Source: Amyloporia xantha (taxonomy: Eukaryota > Basidiomycota > Agaricomycetes > Polyporales > Adustoporiaceae). Taken from it: a stretch of 64,000 nucleotides of DNA. A program made the position numbers and the translations under genes. Of this stretch, positions 42,691-54,535 are shown piece after piece. Positions within the stretch are counted from its first letter, which is position 1. Every line of letters starts with the position of its first letter. A model generated the notes under the pieces. That model did not search any database. It was not told the origin of the DNA and saw nothing but the letters and a program-made list of their open reading frames with translations. The stretch is from assembly GCA_036971615.1 (NCBI GenBank), contig JAYKKR010000010.1, forward strand, positions 62,001 through 126,000. The letters are read 5' to 3'.

Positions 42691-45295
42691 ATGACGTTGA
42701 GTGACTGTCTGCAGACTCTCCTGTCAGGTGTTTTCCTTCCTGCCATTCAGAATGTCCGCCCTCCCCCTACCGACGGTCTCAATTTTACGAGCAGACAATC
42801 TCTCAAAGCAACCCGCTCAAATAACGCCATGTTCGATGCGTGGATAACTTCTCGGGCGATTCCTTCGCGCGCTGGAGAATTTCTTGCTCCAGGCGCCCAC
42901 CGTTCCCTCACGAAATCCAATGCTAGACTTGCTTATAATATCGTAAAAGTATGCGCCGCGGATTTGTTCTGGCTCCTGTGGACACTTCATCCGTGGAGAA
43001 CTCTCCTCATGGTCTCGTTGGAATTTATACGAGGGATTTTTCCTGCGTTCAGAGGATACTCCCAGGCATTACTCGTAAATGAGGTATGTTGTATATCGGG
43101 GTTGAGCTGCAAAAACCTGCTGTAACATCCGATACAGCTACAGATCCTCATCTCCTCGGGCAGCTTCACTTGGCCACGTCTCGCGAAACTTATTGCGACC
43201 GAGATTGCTAGAGTCGGTTTAGAGAGCCTGGTCGATTCCATTGCGTGCGCCTAGCTTTGTAAATAGAGTGAATAAGTTGTTAACTGACGGCGTATTTTAT
43301 AGGTCATCAAATGAGAACATCGTCCACAGCTCCGCACGATTTTTAGTAGAATATAAACAGATGGAACAACGAGTGCGACTCGATATTCCTACTCTGGCTG
43401 ATCCGACCATCCGCGATCTCCTCCACGAATCCGACCTATTCGTGCGTTCGTTCAACGGGATGTCGAGCTTCGGGCTCTTCTCTACATTCGATTTTATGCG
43501 CATCTTCACGCTTTTATCCGAATTGATCTCTCACATTTTGGTCCTATCATCCCTGACATTCGATAGGCCGCATGTTTCGGCCCTTCTCTTCTCTATCCTG
43601 TCGTGTGGACTCCCGTTATTGCTTAGGCTGCGAGATAGTAGGCCTTATCCAGAACAGTTCAACAATCCTGCAGAAGCCCGTCTCTCTGCAAAGCAGGAGA
43701 AAATGCGCTCCCTGGCTCATAGTGATTCCCACCGCCAGGAAATCGCCCTTTTCGGTCTCGGCCCTTGGATCTTGCACTCCTGGGCGCGAGCTAGGACGGC
43801 CATGCTCGGGTTGGAGTATCAGCAATCTGCTGCCGAAGGAGACGTTCTTTCACGAGTGATGTCGTACTTCAATATTTCTGGACTGATTCTCATAATACAA
43901 AATGTTCGCATGACTGTCGGTTCTCTTTCATGCTCACTAAGACTTTCCCCCGCAGGTACCGCTGGTGTTGCTTTTGCAATCTCCTTCAGCTTCTCTTGGC
44001 TCGTTCACTCTGTACAGGAGTTCGGTTCAGTCGCTGTTCTTCACCGTTGGAAATCTATTTCATTCGATCAGCATGGCTTTCCAAGGAATATTCTTAATGG
44101 CCGCATTTTTTGCTGCGATGGCTGTAGAACCCCGACTACAACCTAAAAATAATAATGTTGCGAAATACCAGAGTGCACCTCAAGGAATGAGAGTGGTGGC
44201 AAGGCAGGTCGACCAGTCCGGCTCCTTGACAGCGCGATGGCTTATCTAGCGCATTTCACAAGAAACCTGTCATATGCGTATCCAGGCTGCGAAGATTGGG
44301 CCGTGAGGAACGTGAATCTCACTATCGAAGCGGGGGAAACACTGGCCATCGTGGGATTCAACGGCTCTGGTGCGTTATTACTGCCGAGCTTCGAGAGCAC
44401 AACAGTAATAGTTTGGGTTCTAGGAAAATCAACCCTCGCCAAAATTTTGCTCCGCGTACTCGATTTTGACGACGGAGAACTGTTGATAAACGACGTGGAC
44501 ATACGAAAATATCGCCCAGAAGAATACCATCCGCACGTTACTGCCGTGTTCCAAGATTTCTCCAAGTTCAATGCATCTGTGCAAGAGAACATCGGCGTCG
44601 GATACATACATGAGCTACGCAACTCTGCCACCATTGCTTCTGCGATGCGATTGGCGGATGCAACAGACATCGTTCGTTCGTTACCACAAGGCTTGAAGAC
44701 AAAACTTGATGTCGTCGGTCACAGTACTGGGATAGCCGCAGCCAAAGAGCCTTATTCAAGTAATAGCCGCGGTTATTCTCACCATGGGCTATCTGGTGGC
44801 GAGGTATGCCTGCAGCCTGCTTGCTGTCCACATTTATCGAATTCAGCTTGATTTTTCACACAGTGGCAACGTCTAGCCCTCTCGAGAGCATTCATGAGAG
44901 CGTATCGACCAGAAGTTGATTTGATTCTCTTTGACGAGCCGGTATGTCATCCCGCTGTCAGATCCCGAGATACTATGATGGTCTGACAATCGCGAAGACC
45001 TCCTCACTCGACGCACACGCCCAGAAACACATATTTGAGAACATTGAAAATATATCTCGGTCTCCAACAGGTGGCCGACGGAAAACAGTGATCTTCATCA
45101 CACACCGTCTTGCAACTGCGCGCCGTGCAGACAAAATTGCTATGATGGAAAACGGGGTGAGTTATTACCCTCCCAAACTCAATCATCCTTCTCTGATCGG
45201 TTTGTTATTGTTAGACGATATCTGAATTCGGAACCCATGACGAGCTTCTCAGCCGTAATGGCCAGTACGCAGCGCTATACCGAGCGTCAATCTAG
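42691..45295 (+). CDS. ABC transporter-like ATPase, half-transporter layout
   Basis: The start chosen is MTLSDCLQTLLSG at 42691. The N-terminal two thirds have hydrophobic stretches (LFWLLWTLHPWRTLLMVSLEF; LLSELISHILVLSSLTF) that look like a membrane domain of variant type. The ATPase domain begins near 44300 with VNLTIEAGETLAIVGFNGSG and KST, so an intron splits the Walker A motif. TAVFQDF gives the Q loop, HHGLSGGE...WQRLALSRA the signature, VDLILFDEP...TSSLDA the Walker B and D loop, and VIFITHRLATARRADK the H loop. It ends YAALYRASI. All ATPase motifs are intact. A 59-nt GC-AG intron (44204-44262) gives the only in-frame join between RVVAR and NLSYAYPG. The substrate cannot be told. Confidence 0.85.
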
Positions 45296-45574
45296 AAGTG
45301 TTCTCGGAGCTGGCCGTTCGAACACGCTTTCCGCAACAAAAGAAGTAGTCTAGATTACGACATGCCTACTGTAAAACGCCAGTAGTTGAACCTGGCCACG
45401 CCGTGTCCTAACTCCTCCTCACATCATAATAGTACCAGTGTTCGACAAGGTCCCCACGGAAATCTTCAAAGATACAATTTCTTTATAGTGCAAGCTACAG
45501 ATGTTGTTACTACGAATGTGGTACGGTTACTCTCGGCCAAGATCAATATAACGATACAGTGTCCCAATTCGCCG

Positions 45575-48500
45575 CTAGCTCCGCTTGTAGAAATCAAAAT
45601 AGGTGAGCACCCCGTCCTGCAAGGCCGCATCTATACCATTCGGGTCTGTCCCAGAAGAGGTGGGAAGCTTGCCCAGATCTTCCTGAGCTCCATATGTGCC
45701 AATCAACAAGCCCAGGTCCTTCACGCCTTGTATTAAGGATGGCACTCGCGCCTAGTGCATGCTACTCAGCATTCTCATGATACCAGCCGCGAAGAAGATA
45801 CACACCAAGAGAGCGGCGTCCAGCAAAACGCCCAGAAGATTGTTCAGTTTGGAAAATTCTACCGCCGAATCCAAGCTTGAAAGGCGGTAATCCTGTACGT
45901 CATCGATGCAGAACGCAGTGGCGCTAGGAGGTGCATGACTCTGCTCGCCGCAATGTGATGCAAGGAATACCGGATCTAAAACAGTGTCAACAGTCATTGG
46001 GAAAGATGGCGTCAACCGTACAAGCAACATACAATTTGGCTGTTTCCAATTCAGAGCGGCACATACATCTGGTGAGAAAGACGTGAAGACGACTGGACGC
46101 CGCACAATAGGGCCCTCTGCTGCCGTCGATGTGTCGTAGACAGTCCGTAAGATAGAGTCCGCAACATCGTTCAAGTCAATCTGGTGTCGAAGCGAGAGGC
46201 GATTCCTGACCCGCGCAGGGGCGTACGCCAATTCCAGACAAATACCAATGGCTACGGGGACAACCTGCGAACCGCACATCAGACCACCGCAATCATCCTA
46301 TCGGAGCACTGATCCGCTGACCTTCATCAAATATGCTAATGAGACCATGGATCGCGAGATTAATTTATGCCAATCCGAAGGTGATAAGGAGACGTTGTCT
46401 ATACGCGGGAACTGCCTTCCTGACCGTGCCGCTAAAGCCTCGAATTGTTCCAGAGTGACGTCCGCAACACTGAGATCATACCCAGGGGCAGGAAGCAACC
46501 AGTCAGCAAACACAACTGGGTGTAAGTCTCGCGTGACTTGTACGGTCACGTAGACATAGCTTCCCGTTACGGATGAATGCGTTAGTGAGTGTCCTCCAGC
46601 TACTGTCATCGATGGGTTCGAGGGAGACGTATGGGCGGATCCTATGGGACGTCCAGGCTGCAGGGATTTGGGCGTGATTGATCTCGTGGCGGGGGTAGGG
46701 ACAGGTGTAGCCAGTGATTTCCAGTATGTCTCAACCGCACCACCGATCTGCAGCGTGACCCCACTGAACGGCGTGACGATGTTCACCTCAAACGACACCT
46801 GTATCAGAGCGTCAAAGACAGCGCCAAAAAGACAGCAAGAAAATAGATTACCTCTCCAATAACGTGTAACCGAGGATCGAGAAGCGGCAGAACGAAGGGC
46901 TGGCTGTTGCGGATGCCCTGGAATAAGGTCGGTAGAGCAATGGCGCGCCCGATCGTCTTGGTACCAAAATTGGGATACAGCGAGAATTCCAAAGAGAGCG
47001 CATTGGCGGAAGAGACTTGAAAAGCAAATACGATCTTCTGGTCGCCGATCGGTAGCTGTATACTATATGGGGCCGACGTCACGACAGGTGTTGCGGTCAT
47101 GACCAGCTTGAGTAAGGGCGAGGAATGCAGGATGCGATCGTCATACTGTGAGTTTGCGAGAGGATGACGTAAATGGACGGCAGGTGCAGCGTCCGCACCG
47201 AATCGAGACGTGAGGTGCCCGACGGTAACTTGAATCAGCGAAGTCTTATCCAAGTAGTTGTGGCCGTACACACGGTACGGCATCATGGGTGGCGGCAAGT
47301 ACAGAGACGGGATCACGTCCATATCTGAATCCGCGCCCGTCGACCGCTGGGTGTCCGACAGTGGCGACTTTTGTGTCAGGGGGATGTGCCCCGGTGCTAT
47401 ATGCGCGGCAGCCTCCAAGAGGAGGGCAACACAAGACCGATGGCCATACCACGCCGCATAGTACAGCGCCGAATTGCCCATCTCGTCGAACCGGTCGATG
47501 CGGCTGCCGACCTCAAGCAGGACGCGGATGCACGCCTCGCGGCCGAATCTCGCGGCATGGAAAAGGGGCGTCCATTCGTTATATTTGTCTGGGACATCCC
47601 AGCCGTCCTGGCGGGCGAGGATGCGGCAGATGTCGGCGTGGCCCTCTTGCGCAGCCAGGTGTATCGGGTACTCGCCGTTCGTGTTCGGTATACTCGGTGC
47701 GCCGTACTGTAGCAAGAGCACGACTACATGAATATGCCCGTAGCGAGCGGCGAGCGACAGCGGGATGAGGTCACTGCTCGGCGTCTGTACCTGTACGGAG
47801 ACCTTGCCGTCTTCCAGTAGAACACGTACACATTGTACCCACCCTCTGAGCGTCGCGTAAATGAGAGGGGTGCAGTTATCTACGTCAGCGATGTCTGGGG
47901 GAAGGCCAACCTGTATCAGACGTTTGCAGACGGCGTCGTGCCCGTGCATGGCGGCGTAATGGAGCGCAGATCGCCCATAGACGTCCACCTTGTCACGCTG
48001 AACGCCGTTCTCCAAGCAGAGATTGACGAGCCGCAGAACACCTACTATGGCGACCTCGTGCAAGCACGTGCGGCCGTTGATATCGTCGACAAACGTGAAG
48101 TCAAAAGGACCGGCCGTCGATGCCAGGATGAGATCTGCCAGGTCAGGCGGGGCATCGATGACCGCCTTCCATAGTATCCGGGTGACGTGCATGCGCGCCT
48201 CGCGTGCCTGGGATAGGGAGTCCGAGTACCGCACGAGGTCGCGCAGACCCTCTCGGTCGGCGCCGGCGACCGCCCTGCGCAGGTTGCTCTCGAGATCGTG
48301 GAAGGGGCCCATTTGGGCACTGCGGTCGATACCGAGCTGTCGACTGAGAAGGTTCTCGTCTGCGATGGGACCCTCGTACTTGAGCCCGACCGACAGATCG
48401 GTCAGATCGAGGAGGCATGTCGCCACTGTGTCAGACAATTCGGAAATGAGCTAGAATGCAGAAATCGCCTATCAGCGGTTCTCTGCGGAGTGCAAGACGG

Positions 48501-49323
48501 CGACTCACCTGTCTGTTGAATACGGGTTGGACTTCCACTTGGCGCGCGAGGTAGAGCTCTTTCGTGGTCGATTTTGAGCGTTTATCCCATTTCTTCAGTA
48601 TCTTGCGAAAACCGGTGGCATTGATCTCGACGAATTGCTAGACGGCGCGCATGTATGCGTTAGGTTTCCGGACGAGGAGAATCTCGTATACCTGCAACTT
48701 TCCGAGGTCTCGCTCCAGGAGCCGGAACCCCTCCTCCACCGCACTCCATTCAACGTGATTCTTGGTGGCATCGTCGAGCGGATCGGGCAAAACCCGCATC
48801 GCGGCGGCTCGACGCTTGGAAAGCAGCGTTTCGAGCCTCAGTTTGAGTTCGGCTTCCTTTTCCAAGTAGAAGGCGTTAATCTGTGACACAATGAGTATCC
48901 ACAAAGCGAGTCTGTAAATTTGCAATGGCCACCTTTTCAAGCTCACGCTCTAGCTTGAAGAAAAAAGCAGCTTTATGGGCTTGGAAATTGGGCCCCCTGT
49001 CGTCATCTTGACCCAATGCTGTAAGGAGGGGCGGTTCACCGATGCCGGGTGTAGCAGGTGCAGTGCTCTGAATTTCGGGATCGTCTGACCGATTGAAGAG
49101 GTCTCCCGGACGAACGCTGTATGTCAACGTTCCCGGAGTTGATTCTGAAGCAGGCCGGTCAGCGACGAGGGATGAGATTATTTTTTTCAAGGACTTGTAG
49201 TCCAAATAATATGAGGACCATCCAGGGACTTGTTCCGCCTGGATATGTTTACCGAACTGGAGGAGTCGGGGGACATGAACGGAAGTGCGGTATAGGGTAA
49301 GCTACGGGAGAAGGTACCTTCAT
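45575..49323 (-). CDS. PHO81: PHO81-type phosphate sensor: SPX, ankyrin, GDPD-like
   Basis: PHO81 proteins inhibit a cyclin/CDK pair when phosphate is low, and SPX domains bind inositol pyrophosphates. Exon 1 is only ATGAAG (49323-49318); after a 61-nt intron the frame gives FGKHIQAEQVPGWSSYYLDY, a classic SPX start. SPX continues with FFFKLERELEK, FYLEKEAEL and EINATGFRKILKKWDK. Ankyrin repeats follow at about 48100-47450 (GRSALHYAAMHGHDAV, GEYPIHLAAQEGHADI, WTPLFHAARFGREACI, NSALYYAAWYGH). The end is a GDPD-like region (VVPVAIGICLELAY, AVEFSKLNNLLGVLLDAALL). The last exon (45751-45575) adds RVPSLIQGVKDLGLLIGTYG and ends YFDFYKRS; without that splice the protein would stop early at 45752. 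Length is about 1,000-1,100 residues. Confidence 0.9.
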
Positions 49324-49564
49324 GATCGCGCGCGAGTGTCAAGACCTGGAGAGTCACCGGACGGTGGATGGGAGCGAATAGGAGACACTATGGAATGGAA
49401 GTTGGCTGGCATTGACACGGACAGAGAGGGATTTGTTCTTGAAATTAAGACATGAGCCGTCCCGGGATGCGCTCGGGCGACCCACGTGCGCTTGCAGTTG
49501 GCCCATCTTTTTATCTCTCGATCAGATGCTACAAACGTGCGTATGTATGCCATCAGCATGCAGA

Positions 49565-50929
49565 TTAGATTAGGATCTTCCTCAGCTGCCACACACGCGC
49601 AGGCAGCAGCGTTACAGGACACTGTCCGTGCTCTACTACATAGTCATACCCACACCGGTAACAAAACACATAGCCAGAAGGAAGCGCAGTCGCATTCGAT
49701 ATCCCTTCTCCACAAAGTGGGCACATCCCGTACGCAGTGTGGTCAAACCGGATCCCCTGCGGGTGCGGCTTCGAAACTCTTGGCGGAGGTACCGCAGGCC
49801 CCAGGGGCGATGTCGACAGCGCCCGTGCCGGTGACGAAGGCGAATACCACCATTCAAGGAACTTCACAAAGAATATGGCAGTGGGTAGGATAACATTGAT
49901 CGAATCGAGTAGCAGGCGTGGCGACCTCATTAGCAATCGCCGCAACGTCGACAACAGACTTCTTGAACGAACGCCGCTGCGTTCAGGTTTGAGAGCCTGC
50001 TGTGCAGCCCGCTGGAGGCAGATGAGAGCATATCCCAAACAACGCGAATGGGACATACCAAGTCATCAATGCCCACACGACGCATGTCGACGCCGATCCA
50101 CGAGAGCCACGGTCGATAAAACGGCGTCCGATCGAATAGATAGGCTATGTTGCACATCAGGAGCCAAACTTCGAAGCTCGTGTTCAACCAGGGATATATG
50201 GTCTTGTATGTTCTCCTCAAAAGCCCCGCGAAAGTCTATTTGTCGTCAGCATCCTCCAGCTTGAGACGAAGACAAACACACTTCATCTGCTGTGACCCGC
50301 GTTCGGTCTGCGAGACTGTCTTCAATAACTTCCGATTGCACGCCTCCACCTAGATCCTCAAAGTACTCCTGTGCTTTCGTGCGTAGATATGGCAGGCCAA
50401 TCTACGAGACATTGTCAGTCGCTCGAAAACAGAACAGCGTCGGACACGAACTAGGAACAGCAACGACCGCCATATCTCTCGATCCCGGAGCTTCTCTTCC
50501 GGTAGCACACCCGGAACAGCCGCCTTCGCCCGATCGACCTCAAACAAAGGTCTCCTCCTGCGCTTCAGCCCATAAAAGTTCTCCGAAAATGAGGCGCCTG
50601 TGTCATGAGCACCGCGCACAGGCGATATTGCCAGCTCCTCTCACCATGCGTCCGCAGATGATGCCGCTCCACGAAGAACATCAACAAGGCATAGAACTCC
50701 TCATGCCGATTCACGACGCGCAGCAGATAGCGCGGGTAGCGTTGCGCGAAGACCTGGGCGGACAGCGTCATGCGATCATGCGACGGACTCGGAGGTCGCG
50801 CTCGGCACCACTCACGGATAGAACATACTTCAGCGCAGGCTGTAGGAGGTCACGCAGTTGCTCTTGCGCGACTAGTTCGAACAGCGTGGGTTTCAGTGGG
50901 TCGTCGCCAACGTCGTTGAAGAACTCCAT
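49565..50929 (-). CDS. PEX12: Peroxin 12, RING ubiquitin ligase of peroxisomal import
   Basis: PEX12 is a peroxisomal membrane RING protein that, with PEX2 and PEX10, ubiquitinates the import receptor PEX5. It starts [19 protein letters not shown] at 50929. Further exons give [54 protein letters not shown] and a membrane-type segment [20 protein letters not shown]. The C-terminal RING has [20 protein letters not shown] and [18 protein letters not shown]; as known for PEX12, it lacks part of the usual zinc ligands. It ends RKILI at 49565. A complete hAT transposon begins 156 bp upstream of the start codon. It is followed in the same direction by PHO81 after about 240 bp. Confidence 0.92.
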
Positions 50930-51076
50930 TGCGGCGGTATGCGGCAGGTACAGACGAGCACAAGCGCGCAACGGTTCGATCATGTATATGCGATCAGGTG
51001 ACGCGTTACACCAAATCTACCGACGTATACCGTAATATACATCTTCTTGCTCACGACGGAACAGCGCACGGGAGCA

Positions 51077-51084
51077 CGCGCAAC
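51077..51084. repeat. hAT target-site duplication, left (CGCGCAAC)
   Basis: Identical to 54483-54490 and directly outside the left terminal repeat. Confidence 0.9.
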
Positions 51085-51190
51085 CAGTGGTGTGCCGGTC
51101 AATGGCTGACCCCCTGACCCTTTGACCGGGGTCAATGGGTCTGACCGGGTCAGACCCCACTGACCCCAAGGGGTCAATGGTCAATGCGTG
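51085..51190. repeat. hAT left terminal and subterminal repeats
   Basis: The terminal CAGTGGTGTGC is followed by many GGTCA and TGACC words. The inner part CAATGCGTGAC is repeated in inverted form near 54380-54395 at the right end. Confidence 0.85.
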
Positions 51191-51368
51191 ACCTCGACGC
51201 GGTCACCTGACTCCGTCAACAGACAGCGGCGCACCATGATATCATACTATACAGTAGCCTAGCTACGCTAGTATACGCTCGTCGCGAATGGAATAATACA
51301 TGTTTTTTACCCATTTTTCCTGCTGCCAGGAAGCACGGCTCTCAAAGTAATCTCAACTCAACTCCTAT

Positions 51369-54222
51369 ATGCCACCTAAATCCGACTGGTGGCAATATTT
51401 TCACTGTGGCACTACTCGATATGCAAATGATAAGACACACTGGGAGGCTTGGTGCGCTGCGTGTGTCCGCGACATGGTCCGCGTGACACAGAATAGCGAA
51501 ATAAATGCTGTCAATAGTGGGCAACTTGTCACGATACGCAGTGAAGTAGAAATCCGTCAGCAAGGTATGGAATCATTCAGTGTTCGAGTTCTATTGAACT
51601 CACATACTAATGTGACCACTAGTAATGGCCGAGAAGCTCGTCCCCGCTATACCTGGGAAGATCGACCGCTTCGTTGATCACCTTTGTCGCTGCCCGCATA
51701 TTCGAGACGACATCAAGCAGCAAGCACAGGAAGCCAAGAAGAAGCGTCGTCACCATCAACCCGAGAAAGAAAACATGCTGGTATCAGACGCCATTCGCTC
51801 CGTATCACACTTAGCGAGTTCGACACCACTTTCTGCGCAGTCAAGCTCGTCTAGTCTCACTTCCAGCGGCTCGTTTGCTACGGCATCTTCACCCGGATTG
51901 TCATCTCAAGTTCCTGACATCACAAATGTCTTCCGAGACCCGTCAGATAATCCTCGGCCCGGAAAACGTCAGCGGCTCGATACGGATACACCATTCTACG
52001 GCGAGACAGTGTCGGTACAACATTGGCCAGACAGCAAACAAGAAGAATTTGCTGCTGACTTATGCCGTCTACTCGTAGCTTGCAATGTAGCATGGTGGGC
52101 TGTCGATCATCCATACTGCCGATTCTTCTTTGCCAAATGGCTTCCGGCTGCCATCTTACCTGGCCGTAAGGCGTTGTCGGGGCATGTCCTCGATTCTGAA
52201 GCAGCGAAGGTTGTCGAAGACATGAAACGCCAAGTCAACGGGCGGTTCGCGACGGGCCAATCTGATGGGTGGAAGAACATATCTAAATCTTCCATTGTTG
52301 CCTCTATAGTCAATGTCGAATTTATTGTAGGATCACTTTAGCTTTCCGAGCCTATTATGGACTGACAGTAATTTTATCAGCCCTGGCTACTGAACATTTT
52401 TGATATATCAGCAGTGGTCAAGAATGCTGAGAACCTACTTTCATTGGTTGTCTCCGAAATTCAATACTGTAAGGAAACTTTGTCAACCATCATCGTGGCA
52501 TGGTGTACAGATGCTAGCGGGGAGTCACGGAAGATGCGACGATTGTTACGGAGCAAATTTCCATGGATTATCACCTTAGACTGTTGGGCTCATCAGGTAA
52601 GTCTCGTGATTCACAAGCAGTAATTGTATTTACGGAGTTTTCTTTGTCTATCAGATCAATCTTGTTGTCGGAGACTACTTCAAATTGAAGGGACCATTTG
52701 CTGCGGCCATGGATGAGGGTCTTGAGGTTGTGAAATGGTTCAATAACCATAGTCGTGCACTCGGGCTGTTGCGTGAGCAACAGAAACGTTACGGGAATCC
52801 AATCACATTAATACTTCCAGTTATCACACGATGGACAGCACACTATCTCACCTGCACGCGACTTCTTGAACTCGAAAAAGCCATCCGCACGCTAGCCCTG
52901 GAGCAGTATGACAACCTGATCTTATGTGCGGGAGACAAGCAGCAGGCAAAAGAGAAGGCCTCATCAATTATCAGGTTAGTCTTGGACAGTAATTTTTGGG
53001 ACAAACTCAAAACGTAAGTTTGACTCGAGAACATCACATGAGATAAGGAGACTCATCTCGTGGCTAATGGTAGCATCAAGGCACATCTCGAGCCGCTAGC
53101 GATTGCAGCGAACATCACGCAAGCTGACTACGCTCGTCTTGATGTGGTCCTCCTCACACTCGGAAGCCTGTTTCGCACATTCAGCCAGTCGATGTTTGAT
53201 CACGATGTCCGCGAACAAGTTATCCGCAGTCTCGAGAAGCGCTGGGCCCAGGCAGACAAGGAGGTCTTCATATTAGCCATTGTACTGAACCCATACCTCC
53301 GACAAGACTATTTCAATCCTCGCAACCCAGCTTTAACCGAAGGTGAACTCTGGAACATGCTCAAGAGGGTCTTCCAGCGGATGATGCAGCGCGATCTAGC
53401 GGTGCTCTCATGGAAACATTCAATGAGTATCTGCATCGCGTCGGTCGTTATTCGGATACGGCGATGGCACTGGATGACATCAAACGAGCAGCTGACAAAC
53501 TGGTGAGGTTTTTGCTAATAAGCCTGCAGCGTGGAGGCGACCGTATTGAAAATTGCATCTAGAATCAGGGTGTGAACCTTGTATTTGTTTGGCGACGCTT
53601 CCATTGCGATTCCGGGACCAGCCAGGATGAACTCGCAGAACTTGCCATGCGAATCCTCAGCATCGTCCCAAATTCAGCGGCAACCGAGAGAATCTTCAGC
53701 AAGATGGGTGTGGTTCACAGCAAGCACCGAAGCCGCCTAGATCCACAGAGAGTGCGCCAGACCGTCCTGCTCAGAGAGGCAGTACAGAAGTCGTTTCCGC
53801 GGCCGATCCATCGCAAACCTCGCCATTTTGGTCAGGATGAGGACACTACTGGTGACCAAGACTCAGGGCTCTTGGATGCAGACAAGGACGAGGGTATTCA
53901 TGGGGACTCCTGCGCCGACGGTTCAGATTGCGACGAAGAAATTGCCGCGCCATCGCTCCTTACCATTCTCGACGCCGACACTGTTGAAGAGTCACATGCC
54001 GAGTCCGAGTCTGGAGAGGCTGTGCCGCAGGACTTTGCCGTCGCGGACAGGCCAATCACGCTTACCAACGGACTTCATCTCAAGAATCTTTTTGACTATT
54101 CTCGCCCCCTTCATAATGCCTTGAACTCATGGAATTTCGGCCAGGAGGGTCTTCGGGCTGAGATGACCTACCACGAACTAATGAGTACTGATACTTCGTC
54201 TTCTAGTACATCCACAGCATAA
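51369..54222 (+). CDS. hAT transposase, nearly intact
   Basis: The start is MPPKSDWWQYFHCGTTRYAN; the Cys/His-rich beginning (HWEAWCAACV) resembles a BED-type zinc finger. A GTATGG intron near 51565 leads to VMAEKLVPAIPGKIDRFVDH and a disordered Ser-rich part. The catalytic core has GQSDGWKN (first Asp), VAWCTDASGESRKMRRLL (second Asp), LDCWAHQ...INLVVGDYF (the C-x-x-H site) and ITRWTAHYLTCTRLLELEKAI (with the expected Glu). The C-terminal dimerisation domain has DELAELAMRILSIVPNSAAT and ERIFSKMGVVHSKHRSRLDP. Near 53400 the frame jumps between QRDLAVL and METFNEYLHRVGRYSD; the dinucleotide run CTCTC suggests a 2-bp indel, though a very short intron is possible. All visible catalytic residues are present. 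Confidence 0.85.
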
Positions 54223-54369
54223 TTTTTTATTGTGTATCTATTATCAAGTTCACTGTCCATAATCTATTTCAATTGTACTCTACTTTGCGCAATAACAGCG
54301 GACTTAATCACTGTGAATCTCCCATTTCTCGACGAGTCGATGCTGCCGACGCCGCTGCACGGCCGTTGT

Positions 54370-54482
54370 CACGTGCACCGGTCAAGTCACGCATTGTCTA
54401 TGACCCTGGGTCAAAGGTCAAAGGGTCTGACCCCCATTGACGGGGTCTGACCCGGGGTCAGACCCCGTCAAGCACATCACTG
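54370..54482. repeat. hAT right terminal and subterminal repeats
   Basis: Ends in GCACATCACTG and holds dense GGTCTGACC-type words that mirror the left end. Confidence 0.85.
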
Positions 54483-54490
54483 CGCGCAAC
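54483..54490. repeat. hAT target-site duplication, right (CGCGCAAC)
   Basis: Partner of 51077-51084, directly outside the right terminal repeat. Confidence 0.9.
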
Positions 54491-54535
54491 ATGGCAAATT
54501 ATGTTCCATGCACGAAAGAACAGCAAGCAACTCGA

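Larger units (their letters stand above)
51085..54482 (+). mobile_element. hAT transposon with TIRs and 8-bp target duplication
   Basis: The ends are CAGTGGTGTGC on the left and CAGTGATGTGC read inward on the right (10 of 11 equal). CGCGCAAC is repeated directly outside both ends (51077-51084 and 54483-54490), the 8-bp duplication expected of hAT. Both ends carry about 100 bp of GGTCA/TGACC subterminal words and share CAATGCGTGAC. The 3.4-kb body contains one rightward transposase gene. The clean ends and duplication indicate a young insertion. Confidence 0.93.

Noticed and set aside
47246..48454. Plus-strand ORFs opposite PHO81
   Set aside because: Shadows of the ankyrin-coding frame, which has clear family motifs on the minus strand.
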